Origin: Desulfurococcales archaeon
GTDB lineage: Archaea > Thermoproteota > Thermoprotei_A > Sulfolobales > Desulfurococcaceae
Assembly: GCA_027083045.1 (NCBI GenBank)
Contig: JALWQP010000043.1
Coordinates: forward strand, 1-24,782
Length of the DNA stretch: 24,782 bases
Direction of reading: 5' to 3'
Part shown: piece by piece, positions 13,914 to 22,912 of the stretch
How the letters are laid out: every line of letters starts with the position of its first letter
Numbering within the stretch: position 1 is the first letter of the stretch
Translations under genes and position numbers: made by a program
Notes under the pieces: generated by a model
What the model saw: only the letters and a program-made list of their open reading frames with translations
The model's database searches: none
What the model was told of the DNA's origin: nothing

Positions 13914-14504
13914 TTATTTGAACAAATATTCTTTTAGCTTATAGCCGTCCCTCGTTATGATCAATAGGTCTATACCATCGCCCGAGACAGCGTCTCTTTT
14001 CAACGCGGCCTCAATAGCACTTACTGCTAGACGAGACGCTTCATCAACGCTGATTCCATCCTTATATTCTTTCTCCAGAATACCTAATGCTAAGGGCCCG
14101 CCCGAGCCGAGTGCTGCATACTTGTCTTCTATATAGCTACCCACAGGATCTAGGACGAAAAGCTGTGGGCCTTTATCATCAACTCCTGCTATTATTGTCT
14201 CGGTCATCATGGGCATTAGCTTGTATGAATAGAGTATTATCGATGCCATTTTAGCCATCGATCTAACACGTATCTTCCTATTATGTTGAAGCTCATAACT
14301 CTTAGCCTCAAACCTCAGCATCTTCAATAGTACCTGCGCATCACCCATGAGCCCCACGACTCCTATACCTATATGATCCGTTATTGGATGTACTTTTCTC
14401 ACATTCTTACTGAGCACAAAGCCATCATAGGTTAGTCTCCTTTCACCAGCTAATACAATACCATCCCTAGCTCTAATACCAAGAACAGTTCCTGCACCAT
14501 TCAT
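13914..14504 (-). CDS. psmB: Proteasome beta subunit, predicted non-catalytic (beta1 type)
   Basis: A 196-residue 20S proteasome beta-fold subunit. When GIRARDGIVLAGERR is aligned with catalytic beta subunits by the conserved Asp-Gly and by Lys33 (VRKVHPI), the position of Thr1 is Gly5 of this protein, with Thr in the next position; Asp17 is replaced by Glu, while Lys33 and the D..SGDG segment are kept. Only four residues precede this point, so there is hardly a propeptide. This fits the crenarchaeal beta1 (PsmB-1) group, which helps build the ring rather than cutting peptides. If the following Thr were exposed, activity cannot be wholly excluded. Start ATG 14504. A catalytic-type beta subunit lies at 20164-20784. 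Confidence 0.9.
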   Translation of the reverse strand: MNGAGTVLGIRARDGIVLAGERRLTYDGFVLSKNVRKVHPITDHIGIGVVGLMGDAQVLLKMLRFEAKSYELQHNRKIRVRSMAKMASIILYSYKLMPMMTETIIAGVDDKGPQLFVLDPVGSYIEDKYAALGSGGPLALGILEKEYKDGISVDEASRLAVSAIEAALKRDAVSGDGIDLLIITRDGYKLKEYLFK

Positions 14505-14570
14505 TGTTCTTTCCCCATCAAATTATCCATGGAACTAGTAAGAAGTTATTGGCTTAAATAGGTTGGCCCG

Positions 14571-14629
14571 GGGAACAGAGGCCCCGCCCTCATCCCCTTA
14601 ACCCTCGATGGAGGGGTGTCAGGGGGGCG
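14571..14629. other. GC-rich hairpin region, candidate structured RNA
   Basis: A sharply GC-rich block in an otherwise AT-rich 267-bp gap (14505-14771). Nested pairings can be drawn: CGCCCT (14585-14590) with AGGG..GCG near 14621-14629, then CCCCT (14594-14598) with AGGGG (14612-14616), with short internal loops. A TATA-like CTTAAATA at 14553-14560 could start a plus-strand RNA at about 14580, but the same bases could serve the proteasome gene on the other strand. GC-rich islands in hyperthermophile spacers often mark RNAs. No tRNA, C/D or clear ACA motif is seen. The rest of the gap (14630-14771) holds nothing I recognise. Confidence 0.35.
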
Positions 14630-14771
14630 TCATATATAGGTATTCTAGAATGACCTAATTATTCTTCGCGCAAAGATAAACGAATAGTTTCGTTGCACCC
14701 TCAGAGCGCACTACCATACACTGTTCTTGAGAAATAACAGAGAATCCTTACCCATGTAACGGTGTCAGTAG

Positions 14772-15380
14772 ATGAGAGAAAATAAGTGCCCCATATGCGG
14801 AGGCATTCTGATCTGGGACTACGAGAGGGGAGAAATAACCTGCAGTTCCTGCGGAACAGTTATTGATACAATATATGATTATAGCCCACCATACAAGAGG
14901 GGGGACACCATATATCAATGCCAGCCAAAGAAGCTCGAAAACCCCAAAAACAGGAGACAACACCGGCAATACTATATACATATAAGAAGATATAACACAG
15001 CACAAAAATACGTCACAGGAAGACCATGGCTACATATAGACTACGATAAATATCTCCACAGCGGGAAGCTCGTGAAAACAATAAAGTCGGACGCTACTAT
15101 CAATGCCGAGAAAAACATCGAGGAGCTAGGAATACGTCATGAGCTACAACACTATATAGAGCTGATAGAGAGGATCTACCCTGCAGCCCTCGCTAGAACC
15201 GAGAGAAGCAAGTACGCACTAGCATATATACTCTCGTTCCTAGATAAGAAGAGAAGACCTCCCCTCGAGCACAGAGTTACTGAGATATTCAATATAAGCC
15301 CCACAAGCTATAAGCGCCTCCTAAGACTCGCCAAGAAAATACATGAGATGATAAAACCAGCAAATATTAACCCGCCATAA
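14772..15380 (+). CDS. TFIIB-like zinc-ribbon protein, short form
   Basis: 202 residues. The N-terminal zinc ribbon has Cys6, Cys9, Cys24 and Cys27 (CPICG ... CSSCG) like TFB/TFIIB. A middle basic linker follows, and about residues 120-200 look like a single cyclin-type or HTH repeat (LARTERSKYALAYILSFLDKK, then TSYKRLLRLAKKIHEM). Canonical TFB has about 300 residues and two cyclin repeats, so this is a reduced paralogue, in the sense of crenarchaeal TFB-related factors. It could modulate promoter use or open-complex formation; that role is an inference. GGTG lies seven bases before ATG 14772. It is followed by the Nog1 gene after 39 bp. Confidence 0.75.
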   Translation: MRENKCPICGGILIWDYERGEITCSSCGTVIDTIYDYSPPYKRGDTIYQCQPKKLENPKNRRQHRQYYIHIRRYNTAQKYVTGRPWLHIDYDKYLHSGKLVKTIKSDATINAEKNIEELGIRHELQHYIELIERIYPAALARTERSKYALAYILSFLDKKRRPPLEHRVTEIFNISPTSYKRLLRLAKKIHEMIKPANINPP

Positions 15381-15419
15381 CATCATGTTTAGAGAAAACA
15401 GCATAAACAGAGATGCACC

Positions 15420-16481
15420 ATGAAGAACGACGAACAAACAATAACCCCCGACAAGCTCAAGAAATACTGGATACGATTATACGAGGACATATACAGACGC
15501 GTAGACAACCGTATGCGATCAACACCTATCCCGACACCCCCACGTAGGACAGGTAAGAACACATTGCTTCAATTCAAGAACACGCTACTCGCAAAACTAG
15601 GGACAGCATATACTGTCCTAGACTCAGACATGGAGAAAATCGTGAAGGCCCTCGAAGCCATAAATAAGATGCATGGTTTCTACAAAGAGTTATTCATCAT
15701 AAAAACAGGTAGAAGCCCAGCAGATCTGCTGGGCAGATACAGGGCTAAGAGGAGGATCCTCAACAGAATATACCGTGATACGAGGACAAAGATAAAATCC
15801 AGCCTAACAGGAGGCGAGGCGAAGAGAGCCTTTAGAGGAGGATTAGGGAGAATGCTATCGCTGTTCAAGAGGGACCGAGTACTACTGGAGGTCGTCAAGG
15901 AAGCCATAAAAGAGATCTCGGGGACGCCGGATGTCACCGGCGATCTAGTAGTTATAATCGCTGGAATGCCCCAAGTAGGGAAATCAACGCTACTCAAGAA
16001 GCTCACAAGGGCCGAGCCCGAGATAAGCCCCTACCCCTTCACAACGAAGACAATAATCGCAGGACATATAGAGGTAAAGCCTTACGGCAAAATAACACTC
16101 ATAGACACGCCCGGCCTACTCGATAGACCCATCGATAAAAGAAACGAGATAGAAATGAAGGCGGTTCTAGCGCTCAAACACCTATCAGATATCCTACTCT
16201 ACTTGTTCGACACGAATCCTAATACCTACTATAGTCTCGATGAACAACTAGCCGTATACAGGGATGTCATAAACATTATCGGTTCAGACAATATCATAGT
16301 AGCAATAAACAAAATCGATATAACGCCAGAGGATATCCTGGAGGAATCAAGGAAGAAAATAGCAAATGTAACAGGACGTGAACCACTACTTATCTCGGCT
16401 GATAAGGGGTATGGTCTCAGCAAATTGCTTGAGATGCTCGAGAATAAACTTATCGAGAAAATCCGATCCCATCTATCTTGA
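15420..16481 (+). CDS. Nog1-type GTPase (large-subunit ribosome biogenesis)
   Basis: 353 residues of the OBG/Nog1 GTPase class. A basic helical N-terminal domain (1-170) precedes the G domain: G1 GMPQVGKST (182-190), G2 region PYPFTTK (205-210), G3 DTPG (229-232) followed by the Nog1-typical LLDRPIDKRNEIE, G4 NKID (297-300), and G5 ISADKG. Nog1 binds pre-50S/60S particles. The archaeal form lacks the long eukaryotic C-terminal extension, as here. It ends tail-to-tail with the RNA cyclase gene, overlapping it by 32 bp. Confidence 0.9.
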   Translation: MKNDEQTITPDKLKKYWIRLYEDIYRRVDNRMRSTPIPTPPRRTGKNTLLQFKNTLLAKLGTAYTVLDSDMEKIVKALEAINKMHGFYKELFIIKTGRSPADLLGRYRAKRRILNRIYRDTRTKIKSSLTGGEAKRAFRGGLGRMLSLFKRDRVLLEVVKEAIKEISGTPDVTGDLVVIIAGMPQVGKSTLLKKLTRAEPEISPYPFTTKTIIAGHIEVKPYGKITLIDTPGLLDRPIDKRNEIEMKAVLALKHLSDILLYLFDTNPNTYYSLDEQLAVYRDVINIIGSDNIIVAINKIDITPEDILEESRKKIANVTGREPLLISADKGYGLSKLLEMLENKLIEKIRSHLS

Positions 16482-17520
16482 TAATACCCGGTCCACCCTC
16501 TTCACCATCCACCTCTACAGTCGCATCCCTTAGAAACATCTTCGTGATCCTGATCGCTGTCAGCGCATGACTAGTGAGCTTAGCAACACCTACAACACTA
16601 CATCCCCTTGCGAGAAACATGTAGGGAATAAGCATATCCGCCATATGCCTGTCAAAACCCATACCCGTACCTATGTCTTCAACAAGCTTCAACGCGGCCT
16701 CACGGCCTACCTTCTCGGCAGGCTTGCCTCTCTCTCCAAGACTATCAGCTCCGAGCCTAGCACCCGATCTTGTCTCAGCATAAACCACTATCCCGCTACC
16801 AGGACCCAAATGAGGATCCCTTCCCCTCTCATAGTACTCTATATCAATAAGTGGCTCTAAGCTGAGCTTTTCAGCTATAACAGCAGAAGCTGCACGTGCC
16901 TGCCTCTCAGCCACATGTTTAGGCAGTCTCACGGCATGGCTTCTGCCACGTACCGCCACTATGCCCTTATGCTTCACTATATTGATCGGCTTCAAGTAAT
17001 CCTTCACAGGCTCCACTTCAACAACTACTCTGCCGCCGCCTCTCGGGTAATGACCTCGCCTTAGTAGCTTCACCTCTATTTTAGCGCCAAATAACCATAG
17101 ATTATGCTTGAAGACAAAGATCATATAGTCTATCGGGGGGCTCCAAGGAACATCTGTACCACCAATTATAGTTACTCTCGAGTGGTGATCAGCGAAGAGA
17201 AGAGCTGGCAGGAGTGCTTGAAGAACCAGCGTTACGCTACCCGCAGTCCCTATATTGAACTCGAAAATACCTGATTTCCTCGTTCTAGGGTCAAAGACTA
17301 TTTCCATACTACCAACTCTATCGCCACGTACAACAGCATCAGTTATTTTTGCAAGAGCCCTAACGGCTGTTAGGTGCTGGGGCCTTAAACCAGGGTTCCT
17401 CCTCTTAGCCCTTATATTGTATATTCTCACCGGGATCTGGAGAACGGCTGAGAGAGCTATACTGTATCTCAGTATCTGTCCTCCGCCCTCGCCTATGCTC
17501 CCATCGATCTCAACAAGCAT
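16450..17520 (-). CDS. rtcA: RNA 3'-terminal phosphate cyclase
   Basis: About 356 residues. The enzyme uses ATP to turn RNA 3'-phosphates into 2',3'-cyclic phosphates. It shows the N-terminal signature DGSIGEGGGQILR, KRRNPGLRPQHLTAV and PRGGGRVVVEV, and the nucleotidyl-accepting histidine at about residue 292 in FDRHMADMLIPYM. The true start is probably ATG 17520, giving MLVEIDGSIG as in relatives; it overlaps the NMN adenylyltransferase stop by 11 bp, so the two are translationally coupled. An in-frame start at 17541 would only add seven residues. Catalytic His and GGG loops argue for RtcA rather than the inactive Rcl1-like branch. Confidence 0.93.
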   Translation of the reverse strand: MLVEIDGSIGEGGGQILRYSIALSAVLQIPVRIYNIRAKRRNPGLRPQHLTAVRALAKITDAVVRGDRVGSMEIVFDPRTRKSGIFEFNIGTAGSVTLVLQALLPALLFADHHSRVTIIGGTDVPWSPPIDYMIFVFKHNLWLFGAKIEVKLLRRGHYPRGGGRVVVEVEPVKDYLKPINIVKHKGIVAVRGRSHAVRLPKHVAERQARAASAVIAEKLSLEPLIDIEYYERGRDPHLGPGSGIVVYAETRSGARLGADSLGERGKPAEKVGREAALKLVEDIGTGMGFDRHMADMLIPYMFLARGCSVVGVAKLTSHALTAIRITKMFLRDATVEVDGEEGGPGIIKIDGIGFSR

Positions 17521-18031
17521 TTCTGCATACCCTCTTAACACGCTCTACGCCATCTATATTATCAATATATCTTGCAATAGGTTCAGGGACTCTTTCGCGC
17601 CAAGTATCACTAACCATCATGAGCCTACGTATAACAGTGCCACTGTAGAGATGCGGATTGTATAGCTCGATCTTTACGACATCGATGCCGAGCCACTTGT
17701 AGAGAAACTCTACATGGGGGTTCCCAGTAGCTACAGCTTCTACTCTCGGAATCATACCCAGTACATATGTCGTCCACGCCATAGGTTTATGTATATCAGG
17801 TACCGGGATTAAGAGATACTTATCTCTAGATATGCCGGAGGCCCTTAACGTTTCATCGATCATCTCTATTCTCTCACCAGCCGTAAATGGATTCCTACAA
17901 GTAAATCCTTCCTGTGCGCTCCCGATAATTATGATGACTTCATCAAATTTACTGGCAAGACGATTAACGATCTTTAAATGCCCGTTATGGAATGGCTGGA
18001 ATCTCCCGGGAAATAACACCCTTCTTACCAT
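17510..18031 (-). CDS. Nicotinamide-nucleotide adenylyltransferase (archaeal type)
   Basis: 173 residues. Makes NAD from NMN and ATP. The nucleotidyltransferase motif GRFQPFHNGH is at 9-18, and the second ATP-binding motif SGTVIRR at 130-136; both are as in archaeal NMNAT, and the length fits exactly. A strong ribosome binding site GGAGGTGA, located inside the end of the aCPSF1 gene, precedes ATG 18031. It is the middle gene of the train aCPSF1 - NMNAT - RtcA. Confidence 0.95.
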   Translation of the reverse strand: MVRRVLFPGRFQPFHNGHLKIVNRLASKFDEVIIIIGSAQEGFTCRNPFTAGERIEMIDETLRASGISRDKYLLIPVPDIHKPMAWTTYVLGMIPRVEAVATGNPHVEFLYKWLGIDVVKIELYNPHLYSGTVIRRLMMVSDTWRERVPEPIARYIDNIDGVERVKRVCRNAC

Positions 18032-18040
18032 TATACATCT

Positions 18041-19996
18041 TCACCTCCGCGCCGTCAGGTGTATAGAGTCAAGGATATTTGGTGTGAACACTTGTGTCGA
18101 ACCAACATAGCCGGTTCTAGGATTAGATACAAGGCGTGACACAAGCCTTGCAAGGGTCATAATGGCTGTGGGCTCGCCGTGATTTAGCACGATGTTGCGG
18201 GGTCTCGGCGCAATGTTGCGGACATACCTCAGTAGTTCGCTCTGGTCGCTATGTCCTGAGAAGCCCTCGACACTATATACCTCGAGGTTTATCCTAACGA
18301 TCTCTACCTTGTTATCAATCACCATTTGGAGCTCCCGGAGACCATCCTTGATCCTCCTCCCCAATGTTCCCTCCGCCTGGTAGCCCACGAAGACGAGGGA
18401 GTTCCTTGGATCGCTTGCTATTAGTCTTAGGTACTCCACGGCTGGCCCGCCGGTCAGCATACCACTAGTAGCAATTATTATGGATGGCCTTGTCTCCACG
18501 ATATCAGGCCTGGCCCCATGCCCCTCTATGATGTGGAAGTAATCAGCCACAAAGGGGTTCTCACCACGGTATATCATGTCTTTCAGATTACGGTTCAGGT
18601 ATTCAGGGTACTGTGTATGTATCGCTGTAACCTCGTTGACGAGGCCCTCGATAAACACGTCCACTCTGGGTAATAACCCGCGCTGTATGGCGTCGCTTAA
18701 TACAAGCATTATCTCCTGGCCCCTACCAACAGCGAAAACAGGTATAAGGACTATGCCCTGCCTCTCAATAGTTCTCTTGATAATACTGATTAGTTCTTGT
18801 TCCGCCTCACGCCTATTCTGTTGCCTTGTAGCACCATATGTTGACTCCATTATCAGAGTCTCCACACGGGGGAACTTGTCGTTGGCTCTTTCGAGGAGCC
18901 TGGTGTTCGCGTACTTGAAGTCGCCCGTATAGACTATGTTGTGGAGGCCGCTCCCTATGTGTAGGTGGACAATAGCTGATCCGAGGATATGGCCAGCATT
19001 ATACATTGTAACCTTTATATCAGGAGCTACATCAGTCACCTCATTATATCCCAGCGGTATCGTGTGAAGTATCATCGTCATGAGCTCTTTCTCGCCGTAG
19101 GGTAAGTATTTTCCTTCGCGTTGTGTCACCTCTATATAATCCTTGATCATGATTGCCATGAGCTCTCTCGTGGGCTTAGTAACATATACGGGGCCTCGAT
19201 AACCGTATTTGAATAAAAGCGGTACCAAGCCACAGTGGTCTAAATGCGCGTGAGTAACTACTACGGCGTCAAGCTCCGATATTCTTATCTGGCTGATGTC
19301 TATGTATGGATAAGCCCTGTTAGGATCTGATCCAGCGCCGACATTTACGCCAAGATCTAGGAGGACCCTGCTCTCCCTGGTCTCAACGAGGATAGCTGAT
19401 CTCCCGACCTCCATGAATCCTCCCAGCGCCGTTATCCTGACATAATTGTTCTTAAAGATCACGTCTCGATGTATTCTCTCGCCTATATACCTGAGAAACC
19501 TCAGCCTATAATCGCTCTGCTTCAACAGGTTCGTCATGATGACATTAAGTGTTTTCGACTCCAACGGGGAAGCTCTAAATACTTCGGGGCGCCAACCCGT
19601 CTCCGCTAGAATTAGATGATGTAGCACCGCCCCCTTACCTATAACCATTCCGGGCTTCTCGGCCTTGATCCATACTTCCCCAAGAGTTTTATCAAACACT
19701 ATACTGTTAGGATCAATCCCAGCATCCTTAGGAACAAGCTCTAGTATTTTCTCCTTAGCCTCTTGCGGTGGAAGCCTAGCGTCTGGATGCACTCGTATGA
19801 CTACCCTCTTTCTGACCTTTTTAGCAATATTCTTGACCAGATCTAGTTTGTTGGCTATAGCCTTCCTATTCTTAACATACAGGACTATCTCAGGTCCCTC
19901 GAACTCGATGTTTGTCAGCCCTATATTGGGCGGTAATTCCGCGAGGATCTGGCGAAGTAGTGTTGTTCTCCCTCGATCTATTATTAGTCTTTTCAC
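18041..19996 (-). CDS. aCPSF1 / FttA, KH-beta-CASP ribonuclease (transcription termination)
   Basis: 651 residues. N-terminal KH-type RNA-binding part with VIGKGA at 118-123, metallo-beta-lactamase domain with HAHLDH (249-254) and the second-ligand region (HIG and TGDFKY), then the beta-CASP insert (ESTYG, EGLVNEVTAIH, ATSGMLTGG) and C-terminal SGHSDQ and NHGEP histidines. This is the universal archaeal CPSF73-like nuclease that cleaves and terminates transcripts at U-rich 3' ends. GTG 19996 is the start, with GGTG seven bases upstream. It heads a three-gene train; NMNAT follows after nine bp. The upstream gap (19997-20163) shows only a small hairpin GCAC-GTA-GTGC and AT-rich promoter DNA. 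Confidence 0.96.
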   Translation of the reverse strand: MKRLIIDRGRTTLLRQILAELPPNIGLTNIEFEGPEIVLYVKNRKAIANKLDLVKNIAKKVRKRVVIRVHPDARLPPQEAKEKILELVPKDAGIDPNSIVFDKTLGEVWIKAEKPGMVIGKGAVLHHLILAETGWRPEVFRASPLESKTLNVIMTNLLKQSDYRLRFLRYIGERIHRDVIFKNNYVRITALGGFMEVGRSAILVETRESRVLLDLGVNVGAGSDPNRAYPYIDISQIRISELDAVVVTHAHLDHCGLVPLLFKYGYRGPVYVTKPTRELMAIMIKDYIEVTQREGKYLPYGEKELMTMILHTIPLGYNEVTDVAPDIKVTMYNAGHILGSAIVHLHIGSGLHNIVYTGDFKYANTRLLERANDKFPRVETLIMESTYGATRQQNRREAEQELISIIKRTIERQGIVLIPVFAVGRGQEIMLVLSDAIQRGLLPRVDVFIEGLVNEVTAIHTQYPEYLNRNLKDMIYRGENPFVADYFHIIEGHGARPDIVETRPSIIIATSGMLTGGPAVEYLRLIASDPRNSLVFVGYQAEGTLGRRIKDGLRELQMVIDNKVEIVRINLEVYSVEGFSGHSDQSELLRYVRNIAPRPRNIVLNHGEPTAIMTLARLVSRLVSNPRTGYVGSTQVFTPNILDSIHLTARR

Positions 19997-20163
19997 ACTC
20001 CAACACCATTATATCGTTGATCGAGTTGATTAGCTAGAACATCAGTATGTTTAACTAACTAGAAAACACGAGCACGTAGTGCCCGATTATTATCAATATG
20101 TGAGTATGATTGTTTACTTAATATACCTTATTATATTCTAAGCCCCGGAGAACGTATTACCCG

Positions 20164-20784
20164 TCAGAGACTTACTACCTTCTTCTGGAAAAACCTTGTT
20201 TCCTTCTTATACAAGTTCTTACCGATCACAACTATATCCACGCCTTCACCACTATAGCTATCCCTCTCAGTAGCAGCCCTGACAGCTCTATATGCCAGAT
20301 CTTTTGCTTCCTCGAGACTTAGATCTTCTCGATAGCCCGACTCTAGAACGCCATATGCAACCGGCGAACCCGAGCCTGTAGCTATGTATTTTTCCTCACT
20401 GAGGCTACCAAACAAGTCTACATAATATATATGAGGCGCCACATCATATCCGCCTATGATAAGCTGGACTATGAACGGATTCATCCTAAGGTACGCTTGT
20501 AATATGATGGAGATCTGTGAGGCAAGCCCCCTAATACTTATGGGTTTCCCCATGTCGAGGCTGTATTTGCGCGATATGTATCTGGCCTGCTCAACAATGT
20601 ACTGAGCATCAGCTACTAGGCCTGAGATAGTCATCGCTGCATGATCATCTATTTTTTGTATCTTCATAACCCTGCTATGTGCGACCATAGTGCCCGCTGT
20701 GGCACGCTTATCAGCTGCTAGGACGACATAATCTTTTATCACAAGCCCAACGGTCGTCGTCTTAGACGCGGTCTTACTAGCCAT
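20164..20784 (-). CDS. psmB: Proteasome beta subunit, catalytic type, unusual propeptide
   Basis: 206 residues. After an eight-residue leader (MASKTASK) comes TTTVGLVIKD, so Thr9 is the expected catalytic Thr1; Asp17 (AADKR), Lys33 (RVMKIQ) and the D.YSGEG segment are at the right distances. In almost all catalytic beta subunits the residue before Thr1 is Gly; here it is Lys, which could slow or change self-processing. With an alpha subunit (not in the window) and the beta1-like subunit at 13914-14504 it should form the 20S core. ATG 20784 follows a GGTGGG ribosome binding site. Confidence 0.93.
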   Translation of the reverse strand: MASKTASKTTTVGLVIKDYVVLAADKRATAGTMVAHSRVMKIQKIDDHAAMTISGLVADAQYIVEQARYISRKYSLDMGKPISIRGLASQISIILQAYLRMNPFIVQLIIGGYDVAPHIYYVDLFGSLSEEKYIATGSGSPVAYGVLESGYREDLSLEEAKDLAYRAVRAATERDSYSGEGVDIVVIGKNLYKKETRFFQKKVVSL

Positions 20785-20891
20785 TAATACCCACCGCTAC
20801 CAGGGATAATGCCATGCACAAACTATCTAATTATCCTTATTTATAAATACACTTGTAGCCACCGATAACTCGTATGTAATGGTGTTTAGAG

Positions 20892-21962
20892 GTGAACAGT
20901 GCCGGGCAACACAAGATCGTCTTACCGAAACTCGTTGTTGTAGGAAACAATATTGCATCGAACATAACGCGTTATCTCGAGGAAATAGATGTTTCAACCG
21001 ATGACCGCATCGCCCTGATAACGGGGCCGCACGTATATGAAAAAATATCCCGAAAAATAGAAGAGCGTCTTAAGGCTTCCGGCTTAAAGGTGAGTGCATG
21101 GATTGTTGAATCCCCCCATATATCCGTTGCCGAGAAAGTAGCTGCCGAGACGGGGGAGCAAGGTATAACTATATACCTAGGTATTGGCGGAGGTAAATCC
21201 ATAGATATAGCCAAGTATTCTGCATCCAGGAATAACGGGTTACTGGTAAGTGTTCCAACAGCCGCCAGCCACGACGGGATAACATCTCCTTTCGCAAGTC
21301 TTAAGGGCAGGGATAAGCCGACCAGTATGCCGGCCGTCACACCCACACTGATCCTCGCCGACATATCGATCATATCAAGAGCCCCTAGGAGACTAAATCT
21401 CAGTGGTGTAGGAGACCTCATAGGGAAACTCACAGCTGTTAAGGACTGGCAGTTAGCACATAGGCTTAAAGGAGAATACTATGGCGAGTACGCAGCGCAG
21501 CTAGCACTCCTATCGGCGAAACACGTGCTGAGATACCACGAGCTCATCGGGAGCGGTAACCCTGACGGTGTCAGAATCCTTGTCGAAGCACTGATAAGCA
21601 GTGGTGTGGCGATGTGCATAGCCGGTTCAAGCAGGCCTGCAAGTGGTTCTGAGCACTTATTTAGCCATGCCCTGGACATACTTGCTCCGGGGAAAGCACT
21701 GCATGGAGAACAGGTAGGAGTTGGGACAATTATGATGCTATACCTCTACGGCGACAAGCGGTGGAAGAAGGTCAGATCTATAATGAGAAGGATCGGCTTG
21801 CCCGTAACCGCGAGAGAACTGGGTATACCGGCTGAGATCATTGTTAAGGCTCTAACCATAGCGCACCGTATTAGGCCAGAGAGATACACGATACTTGGCG
21901 AGAACGGCCTTACCCAGGAAGCGGCCTGGAGACTTGCTAAAGAAACAGGTGTTATAGAGTAA
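20892..21962 (+). CDS. egsA: Glycerol-1-phosphate dehydrogenase (archaeal lipid stereochemistry)
   Basis: 356 residues. Reduces dihydroxyacetone phosphate to sn-glycerol-1-phosphate, the backbone of archaeal ether lipids. NAD(P) binding at GIGGGKSIDIAKY (98-109), TAASHDGITSPFAS (123-136) and zinc ligands Asp175 (GVGDLIGK), His255 or 259 (SGSEHLFSH) and His271 (LHGEQVGVG). The start is GTG 20892 with GGTG seven bases upstream; a nearby ATG at 20879 is in another frame. It converges on the FKBP gene. Confidence 0.96.
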   Translation: MNSAGQHKIVLPKLVVVGNNIASNITRYLEEIDVSTDDRIALITGPHVYEKISRKIEERLKASGLKVSAWIVESPHISVAEKVAAETGEQGITIYLGIGGGKSIDIAKYSASRNNGLLVSVPTAASHDGITSPFASLKGRDKPTSMPAVTPTLILADISIISRAPRRLNLSGVGDLIGKLTAVKDWQLAHRLKGEYYGEYAAQLALLSAKHVLRYHELIGSGNPDGVRILVEALISSGVAMCIAGSSRPASGSEHLFSHALDILAPGKALHGEQVGVGTIMMLYLYGDKRWKKVRSIMRRIGLPVTARELGIPAEIIVKALTIAHRIRPERYTILGENGLTQEAAWRLAKETGVIE

Positions 21963-21988
21963 CATAAGTTGCACTGTGACAGCTCGTG

Positions 21989-22783
21989 CTAAGCCTTCTC
22001 CTCTACAGCTTCTTCTTCCTTAGGTGCTTCCCCCGTCTTCTCCGCGGATTCCCTCTTCTCGGTTTCTTCTTGTTTCCCAGCCTTCTCCTCCTTCCGCCTC
22101 GTGAATACTTCCTGGAACACTACCTTATCTACCTCGTCTTTCAGCATATCATAAATGTCTGTGACCAGGAGTATCTTGGCGTACTGTATATCTCTTCTAG
22201 CCATGTATTTCGTCGGGATCTCTATGACGACCCTCTTCTCCTCAGGATCATACTCTATCTTGAGCTCCTCCTCCGGTATCTGTAGATACCTCCTTGCAAG
22301 GCCTTTGATCTTATCCTCCGTTTCCTCGAGCTTCCCAACTATCTTGATCTTATAGATGAGGGTCTTACCCGCTAGTGGGTGGTTAAAGTCTATGATCACT
22401 CTGCCGCCAGTTATGCTTTTTACAATGCCTTTCTCGCCGCCAACCTCTACAACATCTCCAACCTGGACCCTATACCCCCGCCTCCTAAACTCTCTTATAC
22501 TAAACACCCTTACTTTGCCGGGATCCCTTTCACCAAACGCTTTTTCGGGTGGAACCCCTATCTCGGCCTCTCCACCCACGTCGAGCTCCTTGATCTTCTC
22601 CTCAACATACTTGTTGAGCCAGCCCTTACCGAGAACTATTAGGGTCGGCCCATACAGCCTGCCCGACTCGTAAACACCTTCTTTCTTAGCGAGTTCCTCA
22701 TTCGTCGTATCAACTATGTTGCCCGTCTCCTTGACCCTGATCGTGTACTCGAGTACTATGAAGTCGCCCTCATTGAAAGGCAT
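21989..22783 (-). CDS. FKBP-type peptidyl-prolyl isomerase, long SlyD-like form
   Basis: 264 residues. FKBP fold with an inserted flap domain (about 85-145): FNEGDFIVLEYTIRVKETG is the usual first strand, then GPTLIVLGKGW, VPPEKAFGERDPGKV and DFNHPLAGKTLIYKIKI, matching SlyD-type archaeal isomerases. A C-terminal extra domain follows (about 155-225), then a charged Glu/Lys-rich tail of about 40 residues (226-264), probably disordered. A cytoplasmic folding catalyst and chaperone. On the minus strand a TATA-like ATTTTTATAAAG lies about 70 bp upstream of ATG 22783. Confidence 0.92.
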   Translation of the reverse strand: MPFNEGDFIVLEYTIRVKETGNIVDTTNEELAKKEGVYESGRLYGPTLIVLGKGWLNKYVEEKIKELDVGGEAEIGVPPEKAFGERDPGKVRVFSIREFRRRGYRVQVGDVVEVGGEKGIVKSITGGRVIIDFNHPLAGKTLIYKIKIVGKLEETEDKIKGLARRYLQIPEEELKIEYDPEEKRVVIEIPTKYMARRDIQYAKILLVTDIYDMLKDEVDKVVFQEVFTRRKEEKAGKQEETEKRESAEKTGEAPKEEEAVEEKA

Positions 22784-22912
22784 TCTAGGTGTTCACCTCT
22801 ACTTATCTTGTTTTGTCTATGCTAGGCATATCTACGGTGTTGTAGTCTTTATAAAAATATCATGTCTGTTCCAGAGGATGTGATCCCGTGTAACCCCCCG
22901 GTTAACACAGTG

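Noticed and set aside
14748..15005. An 85-codon minus-strand frame with hydrophobic stretches
   Set aside because: Antisense to the zinc-ribbon region of the TFIIB-like gene, which has clear cysteine motifs on the plus strand.
22888..22908. Hairpin GTGTAACC / GGTTAACAC just after the PUA gene
   Set aside because: Arms are imperfect and archaeal termination does not rely on such hairpins; no support for a terminator call.
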